Source of the DNA: Burkholderia pyrrocinia
GTDB lineage: Bacteria > Pseudomonadota > Gammaproteobacteria > Burkholderiales > Burkholderiaceae
Assembly (NCBI RefSeq): GCF_001028665.1
Contig: NZ_CP011503.1
Location: 2,604,001-2,668,000 of the forward strand
DNA length: 64,000 nucleotides
Direction of reading: 5' to 3'
In this document: piece by piece, positions 25,880-34,787 of the stretch
Position numbering within the stretch: position 1 is the stretch's first letter
Layout: every line of letters begins with the position of its first letter
Notes under the pieces: generated by a model
The model's database searches: none
What the model saw: the letters and a program-made list of their open reading frames with translations, nothing else
Told to the model about the DNA's origin: nothing
Position numbers and translations under genes: made by a program

Positions 25880-26742
25880 GCGCATGGGCTGCCTGCCGCG
25901 TACCGGCGCCGTCCGCTGCCGAGCGCGTCGCAGAGCTGGCCGAGCGCAGTCTCGTGCTCGAGATCGACACCTATCCGAAGCCGGGGCTGGTCAGCCACGT
26001 CGACACCGGCAGCCATTCGGACATGGATGCCGCGATGTTCGCGCGCAGCGCCGCCGTGCTGCGGCCGTACTTCGCGGAACTCGCCGATGCGGGCGCGCGC
26101 GACGCGGACATGGCCGTGCTGCGCAAGATCGGCCTGCGTGCCGAGCACGCGATGCTCGCCGCGACCGGCGGCGTCAATACGCATCGCGGCGCGATCTTCG
26201 GGCTCGGGCTGCTGTGCGCGGCCGCGGGCCGGCGTGCGACGCCGGGGGCAGTGCCCGGCGGAATGACGCTCGGCGCGTTCGTTTCCCGCCGCTGGGGCAC
26301 CGATATTCTCGGCGGCCCGCGCTTGCCGGACAGCCACGGCGAGCGCGCGAGCCGACGCTACGGCGTCGGCGGCGCGCGTCGCGAGGCGGCCGACGGTTTC
26401 ACGACCGTGTACGCGATCGGGCTGCCCGCGCTGCGCCGCGCGAAGCGCGACCTGCCCGACGACCCGGAAGCCGCGCGCGTCGCAGCGTGCTTCGCGCTGA
26501 TCGCCGCGCTCGACGATACGAACCTGCTGCACCGGGGCGGGCAGGCCGGCCTCGAGTTCGCGCGGGCGACCGCACGCGCGTTCGTTGCACGCGGTGGCGT
26601 GCGCGCGCGCGACTGGCGACTGCGCGCGGCTGCCGCGCATCGTGCGTTCGTTGCGCGCCGGCTAAGCCCGGGCGGCGCGGCCGACCTGCTCGCGATGAGC
26701 GTATTCGTCGATGCGCTCGAAGCCGACGGGGACGCGCGATGA
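25876..26742 (+). CDS. mdcB: Triphosphoribosyl-dephospho-CoA synthase
   Basis: A 288-residue enzyme of the CitG/MdcB family that makes 2'-(5''-triphosphoribosyl)-3'-dephospho-CoA from ATP and dephospho-CoA. Conserved segments include LEIDTYPKPGLVSHVDTGSH, ATGGVNTHRGAIFGLGLL and DDTNLLHRGGQAGLEF. Its ATG overlaps the mdcG stop, and its stop overlaps the mdcH start (ATGA). It acts upstream of MdcG in cofactor supply. Confidence 0.92.
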   Translation: MSAWAACRVPAPSAAERVAELAERSLVLEIDTYPKPGLVSHVDTGSHSDMDAAMFARSAAVLRPYFAELADAGARDADMAVLRKIGLRAEHAMLAATGGVNTHRGAIFGLGLLCAAAGRRATPGAVPGGMTLGAFVSRRWGTDILGGPRLPDSHGERASRRYGVGGARREAADGFTTVYAIGLPALRRAKRDLPDDPEAARVAACFALIAALDDTNLLHRGGQAGLEFARATARAFVARGGVRARDWRLRAAAAHRAFVARRLSPGGAADLLAMSVFVDALEADGDAR

Positions 26743-27671
26743 CGCTGGCGATCCTCTGTTCGGGACAAGGCGCGCAGCGCGCCGACATGTTCGACCTGAC
26801 GGGCGCGGCGCCGCAGGCCGATGCGTTGTTCGCGCACGCGGGCCGGCTGCTCGGCGACGATCCGCGCGCATGGGTCCGGCAGGCCGGACCGGACGCGCTG
26901 CGCGAGAACCGCGCCGCGCAGATCCTCTGCACGGTCCAGGCGCTTGCGGCGGCCGCGCTGCTCGACGCGGCATGGCCGCGCCGGCGCTGCGTCGCGGGCT
27001 ACAGCGTCGGCGAAGTCGCGTCGTGGAGCGTCGCGGGGATGGTCGATCCGCACGACGCGCTCGACCTGGCCGACGCACGCGCACGCGCGATGGATGCGGC
27101 GAGCGGCGGCGACGAGCGGATGGTGTTCGTGCGCGGCCTGACGCGCGCGCAGCTTGCGCAGTTGTGCGACGGCCGCGACGCGGCGATCGCGATCGCGAAC
27201 CCCGGCGACGCCTTCGTGGTCGCGGGGCGGCAGGCCGATGTCGATGCGGTGGCCGACGACGCGGCGCGCGCCGGTGCGCTGCGCGTCGCGCCCGTGTGCG
27301 TGCGGATCGCGGCGCACACGCGCCGGCTCGCAGCGGCCGTGCCGGCGTTTCGCGCGTCGCTTGCCGCGGTGCGCGCGCGCCGGCCGCTGCCCGGTACGCG
27401 GCTGTTTTCGGGCCTCGACGGCGCGTCGGTGCTCGACGTCGACACGGGCCTCGACAAGCTTGCCCGGCAGATCGCCGAGCCGGTCGAGTGGGCGGCCTGT
27501 CTTGCCGCCTGCGTGGAGGCCGGCGCGACCGCGTTCCTCGAACTCGGCCCCGGGCGGGCGCTGGCCGAAATGGCAGGCGGTGCATATCCCGCGCTGCCGG
27601 CGCGCAGCCTTGCGGATTTTCGTTCCGTCGATGGTGTGACGAGCTGGCTCGCGCGCGTCGCGGCCGGCTGA
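26739..27671 (+). CDS. mdcH: Malonyl-CoA:ACP transacylase of malonate decarboxylase (epsilon subunit)
   Basis: A 310-residue acyltransferase of the FabD fold that primes MdcC with malonyl from malonyl-CoA. It has the GQGAQ loop (9-13), catalytic Ser89 in GYSVGEVAS (GHSLGE in FabD, so His and Leu are replaced), and a catalytic His in the IAAHT region near 190. It is the last gene of the cluster, and no T-run terminator is visible downstream. Confidence 0.9.
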   Translation: MTLAILCSGQGAQRADMFDLTGAAPQADALFAHAGRLLGDDPRAWVRQAGPDALRENRAAQILCTVQALAAAALLDAAWPRRRCVAGYSVGEVASWSVAGMVDPHDALDLADARARAMDAASGGDERMVFVRGLTRAQLAQLCDGRDAAIAIANPGDAFVVAGRQADVDAVADDAARAGALRVAPVCVRIAAHTRRLAAAVPAFRASLAAVRARRPLPGTRLFSGLDGASVLDVDTGLDKLARQIAEPVEWAACLAACVEAGATAFLELGPGRALAEMAGGAYPALPARSLADFRSVDGVTSWLARVAAG

Positions 27672-27800
27672 CCGCCGCCCCGAAAAACGGCCTGAAACAC
27701 ACCTGCCGGGCATCCGTTCCGCACTGTGTGTTGCGCCGGCGCCGCAGCGTCGCAGCCGGCGCTTGCCACGCGAATTGGCGTCGCTACAATGGCGCCCGCC

Positions 27801-28310
27801 ATGAGACCAGCCGCCTTCCTTCTCGCCGCGCTTTGCTGCGCGGCGAGTGCCCACGCCAGCCAGATTCCGTCCGACGCCGCATCGGTCGGCACGTACTTTT
27901 CGTATGACAACGCGGCGGCCGACGCGACCGTCGACCTGATCGAACAGGCGCAGCGCCGCGTGCTGCTGGCCGGCTACACGCATGTGCCGCCCGCCGTCGC
28001 GAGCGCGCTGCGCGCGGCCCGTGGGCGGGGCGTCGAGGTGCGCGTCGTGCTGGTGCGCTCGCCGCGCGCGGGCAAGACCAGCGGCGCGGGGTATCTGAAA
28101 TCCGCTGGCATCGACGTGGCGATTGATTCCCGGCAAGGCGATCCCGCGCCGCGCTTCGTGATCGTCGACGACAGCGTCGCGCTGACGACGCTGTCCGACG
28201 GCGCGGCCGCGCGTGCCGAGACGGTGAACGTGTTCCAGCGCGCGCCCGAGCTCGCGCAATCCTACGCGCAGTCGTTCTGGCGGCTGTACCGGCAGGCCGG
28301 CGGCCTCTGA
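27801..28310 (+). CDS. Exported phospholipase D-like domain protein, degenerate HKD motif
   Basis: A 169-residue protein with a signal peptide (MRPAAFLLAALCCAASAHAS) and one phospholipase D-type half domain: VDLIEQAQRRVLLAGYTHVPPAVASALRAARGRGVEVRVVLV, then a glycine-containing turn, then FVIVDDSVALTTLSD. Active nucleases of this type have H-x-K-x4-D before the VDD strand; here the segment is DPAPRFVIVDD, lacking both His and Lys. It is therefore probably not a phosphodiesterase of the normal kind. The ATG at 27789 is an alternative start. It is separate from the malonate operon by 129 bp. Confidence 0.7.
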   Translation: MRPAAFLLAALCCAASAHASQIPSDAASVGTYFSYDNAAADATVDLIEQAQRRVLLAGYTHVPPAVASALRAARGRGVEVRVVLVRSPRAGKTSGAGYLKSAGIDVAIDSRQGDPAPRFVIVDDSVALTTLSDGAAARAETVNVFQRAPELAQSYAQSFWRLYRQAGGL

Positions 28311-28436
28311 CCCCTACCTTCTGCGCCCGCGCGCGCCGGTGTGACCCTGCTTGCATCGGCGCTGCCGATGAACCATGCTCGTTGACAAGGGCCGGCGCGG
28401 GTTTCGCGCATCCGGCGCAACGGCAGGGAGCCGATC

Positions 28437-29102
28437 GTGACCGAGTGTTTTACCGATCGCGCCGATGCGGGCCGCCAGTTGGCCGGCGCGCTGAGCGACT
28501 ACGCGGGGCGTAGCGATGTCGTCGTGCTCGCGTTGCCGCGCGGCGGCGTGCCCGTCGCGTATCCGGTCGCGTGCGCGCTGCGCGCGCCGCTCGACGTGCT
28601 GGTCGTGCGCAAGCTCGGTGTGCCGAACGACCCCGAGCTCGCGATGGGCGCGATTGCAACCGGCGGCGCGATGCATCTGCAACGTTCGGTGATCCGCTCG
28701 ATGGGCGTGACCGACGCACAGCTCGCCGACGTGATCGTGCGCGAGACGGCCGAGCTGCATCGCCGCGATGTGCTGTATCGCGGCACCGCGCCGCCGCTGC
28801 CGGTCGAGGGTCGCATCGCGATCGTCGTCGACGACGGCGTCGCGACCGGCGCGTCGATGCGCGTCGCGCTGCAGGCGCTGCGCGAGCGCCACCCCGCGCG
28901 GATCGTCGCGGCTGCGCCGGTCGCGCCGGCGGGCGCGCTGCATGGATTCGACGACCTGGCCGACGCGTTCGTCACGGTATCGCAGCCGCGACCGTTCTTC
29001 GGGATCAGCCAGTTTTACGCGCGCTTCGAGCAAACGAGCGACGACGAGGTGCGTACGCTGCTCGACGCGGCCCGCACGCAACGCGGCATCACGTCCGCCT
29101 GA
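28437..29102 (+). CDS. Phosphoribosyltransferase-family protein
   Basis: A 221-residue type I phosphoribosyltransferase fold. The PRPP loop IAIVVDDGVATGASM is at about 123-137, and an N-terminal LALPRGGVPVAYPVACAL with KLGVPNDPELAMGAIA forms the rest of the active site. Proteins of this group are common beside stress and PHB genes in beta-proteobacteria but their substrate is unknown. The GTG at 28437 follows CAGGGAG. Its 3' end overlaps the convergent PHB depolymerase gene by 14 bases. Confidence 0.8.
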   Translation: MTECFTDRADAGRQLAGALSDYAGRSDVVVLALPRGGVPVAYPVACALRAPLDVLVVRKLGVPNDPELAMGAIATGGAMHLQRSVIRSMGVTDAQLADVIVRETAELHRRDVLYRGTAPPLPVEGRIAIVVDDGVATGASMRVALQALRERHPARIVAAAPVAPAGALHGFDDLADAFVTVSQPRPFFGISQFYARFEQTSDDEVRTLLDAARTQRGITSA

Positions 29103-30312
29103 TCCGGCGCGAGCGCGGGCGAGGGCGGCCGGCCTCGGCCAGCGCGAACACGCGCTGCAGCATCGGATGGACATTGCCGCGCCAGCGCGCGCCAGTAAAC
29201 AGCCCGTAGTGATCGCAATCGTCGATATCGACGCGATGGCGCTCGTCGGCCGCGAGGCCGCTGCACATGTCGAGTGCCGCATGCGTCTGGCCGGCGCCCG
29301 TGACCGCATCGCATCGGCCTTCGACGGTCAGCAGCGTGACGCCGTGCAGCGCGGCAGGCTCGACGCGCCGTCCGCCCACGTTCCACGTGCCGTTCGCGAG
29401 GCACATGCGCTGGAACACGATGTCGACCGTGTCGAGGAAATATTCGGCCGGCATGTCGAGCAGCGCCGTGTATTCGAGCAGCGCGCGCCGCGCACCGGCG
29501 AGCGCCGCCATGTCGAAGCGCGTCGCGGCCAGCGCGTACGCCTCGATCAGCGACATGAAGCGTTGCGGGTACATCAGCGCGATTTCGCCCTGCTGGAGAT
29601 AGGTCGGGAACACGTGACGGCCGTGCCCCGCGAAGCCGGGGGGCACGATGTCGATCAGGTGGCGGCGGCACCAGTCGAGCGGGCGGGTGGCCGCGGCGGT
29701 GCCGAGCGCGCTCGGATTCAGGCGCGCGTCGAGCGGGCCGCCGATCAGCGTGACGCTCGCGGGCGGCGCGAGGCCGCGCGCGGCGCGCAGCGCGAGCGCG
29801 CCGAGCGCCGGCACGGTCGCCTGGCATACGGCGACGACGTGCAGCGGCCGATCGTCGAGTGCGAGCCCGTCGACGAAGCCGTCGAGCGTCGCGACATACT
29901 CGTCGAGCCCGAAGCGGCCCGACGCGAGCGGCACGTCGCGCGCGTTGCGCCAGTCGGTCACGCACACGTCGCCGTCGGCGAGCAGCGTCTCGACGGTTTC
30001 CCGCATCATCACGGCCGCGTGCCCGGCGAGCGGCGCGCACAGCAGCACCGTGCGCTGCGCATCGGCGCGCGTGAAGTGCCGCAGGTCGCAGAACGGCGTG
30101 CACGCGGCAACCCGCTCGCCGATCGCGGGTCGCGCGATGTCGAAGCGCGGCGGTCCGACCGGCTGCCCGAGCAGCGGCTCGAACAGGTCGTCATAGCACG
30201 ACGACGCGGCGTGCGGCAGTGTCGCGGCGGGCCATGCATCGAACGCGTGCCGCGTCGCCTCGCGCCAGGCGCGCATCCATTCCCGCTGCTGCTCGACGAG
30301 GGCATACCACAT
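29089..30312 (-). CDS. phaZ: Intracellular polyhydroxyalkanoate depolymerase
   Basis: A 407-residue alpha/beta-hydrolase that mobilises PHB granules in the cytosol. The nucleophile is cysteine: VVAVCQATVP at about 159-168 (Cys163), as in Cupriavidus PhaZ1, instead of the usual lipase serine. The Asp and His are probably in EGRCDAVTG and CDHYGLFTG near the C-terminus. The N-terminal MWYALVEQQREWMRAW matches the family start, with AAGG six bases upstream; the in-frame ATG at 30348 would add 12 residues. It is divergent from a GST gene and overlaps the phosphoribosyltransferase stop. Confidence 0.83.
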   Translation of the reverse strand: MWYALVEQQREWMRAWREATRHAFDAWPAATLPHAASSCYDDLFEPLLGQPVGPPRFDIARPAIGERVAACTPFCDLRHFTRADAQRTVLLCAPLAGHAAVMMRETVETLLADGDVCVTDWRNARDVPLASGRFGLDEYVATLDGFVDGLALDDRPLHVVAVCQATVPALGALALRAARGLAPPASVTLIGGPLDARLNPSALGTAAATRPLDWCRRHLIDIVPPGFAGHGRHVFPTYLQQGEIALMYPQRFMSLIEAYALAATRFDMAALAGARRALLEYTALLDMPAEYFLDTVDIVFQRMCLANGTWNVGGRRVEPAALHGVTLLTVEGRCDAVTGAGQTHAALDMCSGLAADERHRVDIDDCDHYGLFTGARWRGNVHPMLQRVFALAEAGRPRPRSRRIRRT

Positions 30313-30491
30313 GGCGAACCTTGGGACGGAAGGGGCGTGAACCTGCATTATGGTCACTGTGGCCGGGTTGCGGGGGCTGATGCGCTGCCGACCGATGCCT
30401 ATCAAGCGGACGGACGCATGAACACGCTAGGCGACGACTCGCGACGCTGCTACAGTCGTCGGTCCCATTCCCCTTTAGCGGAGCGTTTGCG

Positions 30492-31121
30492 ATGAAGCTG
30501 ATCGGCATGCTGGATTCCCCGTTCGTACGCCGTGTCGCCATTTCGGCGAAGCTGCTCGACCTGCCGTTCGAACACGAGTCGATCTCGGTGTTCCGTCATT
30601 TCGAGCAATTCAGGACGGTCAACCCGGCCGTCAAGGCGCCGACGCTCGTGACCAACGAGGGCGCAACGCTGCTCGATTCGTCGCTGATCGTCGACTATCT
30701 CGATCACCTGGTCGCGACGGAGCGGCGCCTGCTGCCCGACGCCGCCGACGCACGGCTGCGCACGCTCGTGCCGGTCGGTTTCGCGCTGGCGGCGGCCGAG
30801 AAGACCGTGCAGATCGTCTACGAGCAGGCGCTGCGCCCGTTCGACAAGCAGCACGCGCCGTGGATCGAGCGTGTGCTGAGCCAGCTCGAGGGCGCATACG
30901 GCGAGCTGGAGCCGCTCGTCGCGGCCGCGAACGGCTGGTTCGGCGGCGCGCGCCTGCTGCAGTCCGACGTGACGGTTGCGGTCGCGTGGCGCTTCACGCA
31001 GTTCATGGCGGCCGATTACCCGGTGCTCGCGCGGATCGATCCGGCCCGTTATCCGGCGCTTGCCGCGCATTCGGCGCGGGCGGAAGCGCTGCCGGCGTTC
31101 GTCGAAACGCCGCTCGTCTAG
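30492..31121 (+). CDS. Glutathione S-transferase family protein
   Basis: A 209-residue cytosolic protein with an N-terminal thioredoxin-fold domain (1-80; MKLIGMLDSPFVRRVAISAKLL, cis-Pro in VKAPTL, and the glutathione-binding DSSLIVDYL) and an all-helical C-terminal domain (90-205). Ser9 in LDSPFVRR is the expected catalytic or thiol-stabilising residue. The substrate is unknown. It is preceded by a 179-bp gap shared with the divergent phaZ. Confidence 0.87.
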   Translation: MKLIGMLDSPFVRRVAISAKLLDLPFEHESISVFRHFEQFRTVNPAVKAPTLVTNEGATLLDSSLIVDYLDHLVATERRLLPDAADARLRTLVPVGFALAAAEKTVQIVYEQALRPFDKQHAPWIERVLSQLEGAYGELEPLVAAANGWFGGARLLQSDVTVAVAWRFTQFMAADYPVLARIDPARYPALAAHSARAEALPAFVETPLV

Positions 31122-31316
31122 GCCTGGCGGCCTCTGGCGGCACGGCGCGAGGCTGCCCCGCGCCGTTGCCTGCCGCCCGCTCGGCCCCGCCCGGCAAGCC
31201 GCCGCCGATTGTTCTCGGCGGCTGACAAGTGACTTCGCATTCGCGCTGTTTATCCGGAAGCGGCCGGTCCCTAGAATCCACTCCATCGAATCACGCATTG
31301 CCAGATGGAGCCGATG

Positions 31317-31511
31317 ATGAAAGCCCTGATCGAATCGAGCCTGTACCACCCGTCCGTCGTGTTGCCGCTTGCCGCGCTGACGCAGCTGATGGTCGAGCGC
31401 GACTTCAATCTCGGCCAGATCGGGCTGATCGTCGCGGCACGCGGTGCGCAGGCGGCGGTGTCGCGGTCGCGTGCGCTGTTGTTCTGCCGTCACTGCGAAG
31501 CGCAAGCGTGA
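31317..31511 (+). CDS. Small uncharacterised protein
   Basis: A 64-residue frame, MKALIESSLYHPSVVLPLAA..., with GGAG six bases before ATG 31317 (ATGs at 31305 and 31314 are alternatives), a TAGAAT -10-like element at 31272-31277 and a strong terminator after it. It has one moderately hydrophobic helix and two cysteines near the end in FCRHC. I recognise no family. The clear expression signals argue that it is a real gene. Confidence 0.55.
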   Translation: MKALIESSLYHPSVVLPLAALTQLMVERDFNLGQIGLIVAARGAQAAVSRSRALLFCRHCEAQA

Positions 31512-31533
31512 GGGTGCTCGCGGCCGAAGGATG

Positions 31534-31566
31534 AAAAAAAGCCCGGCCGGCGCAAGCCGGTCGGGC
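31534..31566 (-). terminator. Rho-independent terminator for the minus strand
   Basis: A GCCCGACCGGC/GCCGGCCGGGC stem with a short loop is followed by seven Ts on the minus strand. It lies downstream of the MHS transporter gene that ends at 31621. Confidence 0.75.
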
Positions 31567-31582
31567 GAATCGGATTCGATCG

Positions 31583-31609
31583 AGCCCCGGCTTCGGCCGG
31601 GGCTTTTTC
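31583..31609 (+). terminator. Rho-independent terminator for the plus strand
   Basis: AGCCCCGG-CTTCGG-CCGGGGCT with five Ts: an eight-pair stem whose six-base loop contains UUCG. It terminates transcription from the small gene at 31317. Confidence 0.85.
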
Positions 31610-31620
31610 ATGGGCGACGC

Positions 31621-33105
31621 TCAGGCGCGTGCGGGCGACACGACGCTGTAGATCTCCGAGTCGTCCTCCTCGCGCAACTGGCGCGCGAGCTGGTGCGCTT
31701 CGCGGCGCGTCGCGACGGCCGGCGGCGAGCCCTTCAGCGGCTGGCGCGCGGTTTCCGCGAGCGCGACGACCGACACGATGCCGATCACGGCGGCGCCCAT
31801 CATGTAATACGCGGGCATCATCAGGTTGTGCGTCACTTCGACGAGCCACGCGGTCACCAGCGGCGTCGTGCCGCCGAACAGCGATACCGACACGTTGAAG
31901 CCGATCGCGAGCGCGCCGTAGCGGATCTCGGTCGGGAACAGCGCCGGCAGCGCCGACGGCATCACGCCGGTGAAGCATGACAGCAGCACGCCGAGGATCA
32001 GCAGGCCGCCGAACACCGACGCCGTGGTGCCCGTATGGATCAGCATCATCGACGGGATCGACAGCACCAGCAGCCCGACGCAGCCGGCGAGCATCACCGG
32101 CTTGCGGCCGATCCTGTCGGACAGGCGGCCGGCGTACAGCGTCATCGGCATCATCAGCACCATCACGATCAGCACGAGCACGAGGCTGTGCGATTCGTCG
32201 AAGTGCAGCGTCGACGACATGAAGCTCGGCAGGTACGACAGCACCATGTAGTCGGTCACGTTGAAGATCAGCACGAGGCCGACGCACAGCAGCAGCGCAC
32301 GCCAGTTGCGCATCAGCGTTTCGCGGAAGCGCGCCTTCGGCACGGCCTTGTCCTGCGCTTCGCGCTCTTCGGCCTGGCGCTTGAACGCAGGCGTTTCCTC
32401 GAGCTTCATCCGGATGTAGAGGCCGATCAGGCCGAGCGGGCCGGCGATCAGGAACGGGACGCGCCAGCCCCACGACAGCAGCGCCTCCTGCGACAGCGAC
32501 GCAGTCAGCAGTGCGACGACGCCCGCACCCATCACATAGCCGATCAGCGTGCCGAACTCGAGGAAGCTGCCCATGAAGCCGCGGCGCTTGTCGGTCGAGA
32601 ACTCGGCGATGAAGGTGGCTGCGCCGCCGTATTCGCCGCCGGTCGAGAAGCCCTGCACGAGGCGGGCGACGAGCAGCAATACGGGCGCCATGATGCCGAT
32701 CGACGCGTAGCTCGGGATCAGGCCGATCGCGAAGGTGCCGACGGCCATCATGATCATCGTCGCGGCAAGCACGCGCTGGCGGCCGATGCGGTCGCCGAGC
32801 GGGCCGAACACCATGCCGCCGAGCGGACGCACGAGGAACGCGGCCGCGAACGTGCCGAAGGTCGCGAGCAACTGCGCGGACGGGCTGCTGGACGGGAAGA
32901 ACACCTTGCCGAGCGTGACGGCGATATAGCTGTAGACGCCGAAGTCGAACCATTCCATCGCATTGCCGATGGCCATCGCGCTGACGGCGCGCTTGAGCAG
33001 GCTCTGGTCGACGACGGTTATGTCGTCAGCGGCGAGCGGAGCGTCGCCGGACGAAGGGGAGGAAGAAGCAGCGGTCGGGCTGGCGTGTGTTGCGGTCAAG
33101 GTCAT
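31621..33105 (-). CDS. MHS-family transporter, ProP-like (proline/betaine:H+ symporter)
   Basis: A 494-residue inner-membrane symporter with 12 predicted helices. Hallmarks are AIGNAMEWFDFGVYSYIAVTLGKVFFP, FGPLGDRIGRQRVLA and GFSTGGEYGGAATFIAEFS, all close to Escherichia coli ProP. The C-terminal 40 residues are charged but shorter than the coiled-coil osmosensor of E. coli ProP. The ATG at 33105 follows AAAGGAG. A candidate promoter lies about 390 bp upstream, so the mRNA leader is long. The likely substrates are proline, betaine or related compatible solutes. Confidence 0.82.
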   Translation of the reverse strand: MTLTATHASPTAASSSPSSGDAPLAADDITVVDQSLLKRAVSAMAIGNAMEWFDFGVYSYIAVTLGKVFFPSSSPSAQLLATFGTFAAAFLVRPLGGMVFGPLGDRIGRQRVLAATMIMMAVGTFAIGLIPSYASIGIMAPVLLLVARLVQGFSTGGEYGGAATFIAEFSTDKRRGFMGSFLEFGTLIGYVMGAGVVALLTASLSQEALLSWGWRVPFLIAGPLGLIGLYIRMKLEETPAFKRQAEEREAQDKAVPKARFRETLMRNWRALLLCVGLVLIFNVTDYMVLSYLPSFMSSTLHFDESHSLVLVLIVMVLMMPMTLYAGRLSDRIGRKPVMLAGCVGLLVLSIPSMMLIHTGTTASVFGGLLILGVLLSCFTGVMPSALPALFPTEIRYGALAIGFNVSVSLFGGTTPLVTAWLVEVTHNLMMPAYYMMGAAVIGIVSVVALAETARQPLKGSPPAVATRREAHQLARQLREEDDSEIYSVVSPARA

Positions 33106-33499
33106 GCACTCCTTTGACTGCGCCGGAACGGGCGGGCCGTCCGACACGGTTTGCCGGCAAGCGCGGTGTCGCGTGCGGCGCGTCGGGGCAGGCCATTAAG
33201 CACTTACTGCGCAAGAGGCGGTAAAGGGCCGTAAGGGGCTGCTTCGACGCGGGCCCGATGGGCCGTCGCGACAGTGCGCTCATGAAGAATGGGCCGCGTG
33301 AAGCTGGCGGCAGATGCCGGTGCGGACGAAGGTCCGGCGTTCCGGCAAGCGCCCCGAAAGGGGCAACGAAACGAGAAAAGCGGGCCTGTCGGGCGGGCTT
33401 TCCTGTGGGTGCAATTTCGGTCGAAGCGCCGGCGTACAACGCGCGGACGGACTTCTCGCGAAATCGAATAGACAGAGATTGAATGTTGAAACAGGCGAC
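33106..33499. other. Long untranslated region upstream of the ProP-like gene
   Basis: Part of a 542-bp gap (33106-33647). It contains a GCCCC-GAAA-GGGGC mini-hairpin near 33350. Short open frames occur on both strands, but none has a ribosome-binding site or a recognisable domain. If the promoter at 33500-33529 is real, this is the 5' leader of the transporter mRNA. Confidence 0.45.
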
Positions 33500-33529
33500 A
33501 TGATAGCACGATGACGGATGATCGTGCAA
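33500..33529 (-). promoter_or_regulatory. Candidate promoter with a palindrome in the spacer
   Basis: On the minus strand TTGCAC (33529-33524), an 18-bp spacer and TATCAT (33505-33500) form a good sigma-70-type promoter. The spacer contains GCACGAT (33506-33512) and ATCGTGC (33521-33527), a 7-bp inverted repeat lying exactly between the two elements, as for a repressor operator. Confidence 0.45.
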
Positions 33530-33584
33530 ATTGCCGGGAGACGCCCGTCTGGCGGGGCGTCCGGCGCGGCCTGCTCGGGTATGA

Positions 33585-33980
<396 letters not shown>

Positions 33981-34014
33981 GCGCGGCCGCAGCGCGTGCC
34001 GTGCGCCGGATACG

Positions 34015-34749
34015 TCAGGCCGTTTCGGCGGCGTCCGCGTCGGCGGACTTGCGCCACACGCATGCGCCCTTGACCGACTTGTCGAGTTCGTCGAGCTGCG
34101 CCTGGTGCGCGGCGAGCTCGTCGTCGCTCGCGGCCACCACGGCCAGGTCGAGCGCGGCGAGCGACACGCGCTGGCCGTTTGCCGAGCCGCCGCCGGCGCC
34201 CGCGTCGTCGAGCATGTCGATCACGAGGCTGTCCTGGCCGCGCGTCATCGCGAGATACACCTCGGCGAGCAGCTCCGAGTCGAGCAGTGCGCCGTGCAGC
34301 GTACGGTGCGCGTTGCTGATGCCGAAGCGGTCGCACAGCGCGTCGAGCGAGTTGCGCTTGCCGGGGAACATCTGCTTGGCCTGCACGAGCGTGTCGATCA
34401 CGCCGCCGCAATGTTCGGTGAACGGCGGCAGGTCGAGCCGCGCGAATTCGGCGTCGAGGAAGCCAAGGTCGAACGGCGCGTTGTGGATGATCAGCTCGGC
34501 GTCCTTCACGAAGTCGAGGATCTGGCTGGCGACTTCCGCGAACTTCGGCTTGTCGCTGAGGAATTCGGTCGTGAGGCCGTGCACCGCCAGTGCGCCCGGA
34601 TCGCTGTCGCGCTCGGGGTTCACGTAGAAGTGCAGGTTGTTGCCGGTGAGCCGCCGGTTCAGCAGCTCGACGCAGCCGATTTCGATGAGGCGGTCGCCCG
34701 TGCGGGCGTTCAGGCCGGTGGTTTCGGTATCGAGAATGATCTGGCGCAT
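34015..34749 (-). CDS. dnaQ: DNA polymerase III epsilon subunit (3'-5' proofreading exonuclease)
   Basis: A 244-residue DEDDh exonuclease, part of the polymerase III core. Exo I is ILDTETTG (Asp7, Glu9), Exo II is in NAPFDLGFLDAEF, and Exo III with the catalytic His-Asp is HGALLDSELLAEVYL. The C-terminal tail after about residue 185, which in E. coli binds the alpha subunit, is present but divergent. It lies downstream of rnhA with a 38-bp gap, in the same order as the E. coli gloB-yafS-rnhA-dnaQ region. Confidence 0.95.
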   Translation of the reverse strand: MRQIILDTETTGLNARTGDRLIEIGCVELLNRRLTGNNLHFYVNPERDSDPGALAVHGLTTEFLSDKPKFAEVASQILDFVKDAELIIHNAPFDLGFLDAEFARLDLPPFTEHCGGVIDTLVQAKQMFPGKRNSLDALCDRFGISNAHRTLHGALLDSELLAEVYLAMTRGQDSLVIDMLDDAGAGGGSANGQRVSLAALDLAVVAASDDELAAHQAQLDELDKSVKGACVWRKSADADAAETA

Positions 34750-34787
34750 GTCGGGAAAAGCAAAGGAAACAGGGGAGTGGCCGGCGT

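Noticed and set aside
27672..27800. Terminator for the malonate operon
   Set aside because: No stem with a T-run could be found in the gap; only GC-rich sequence.
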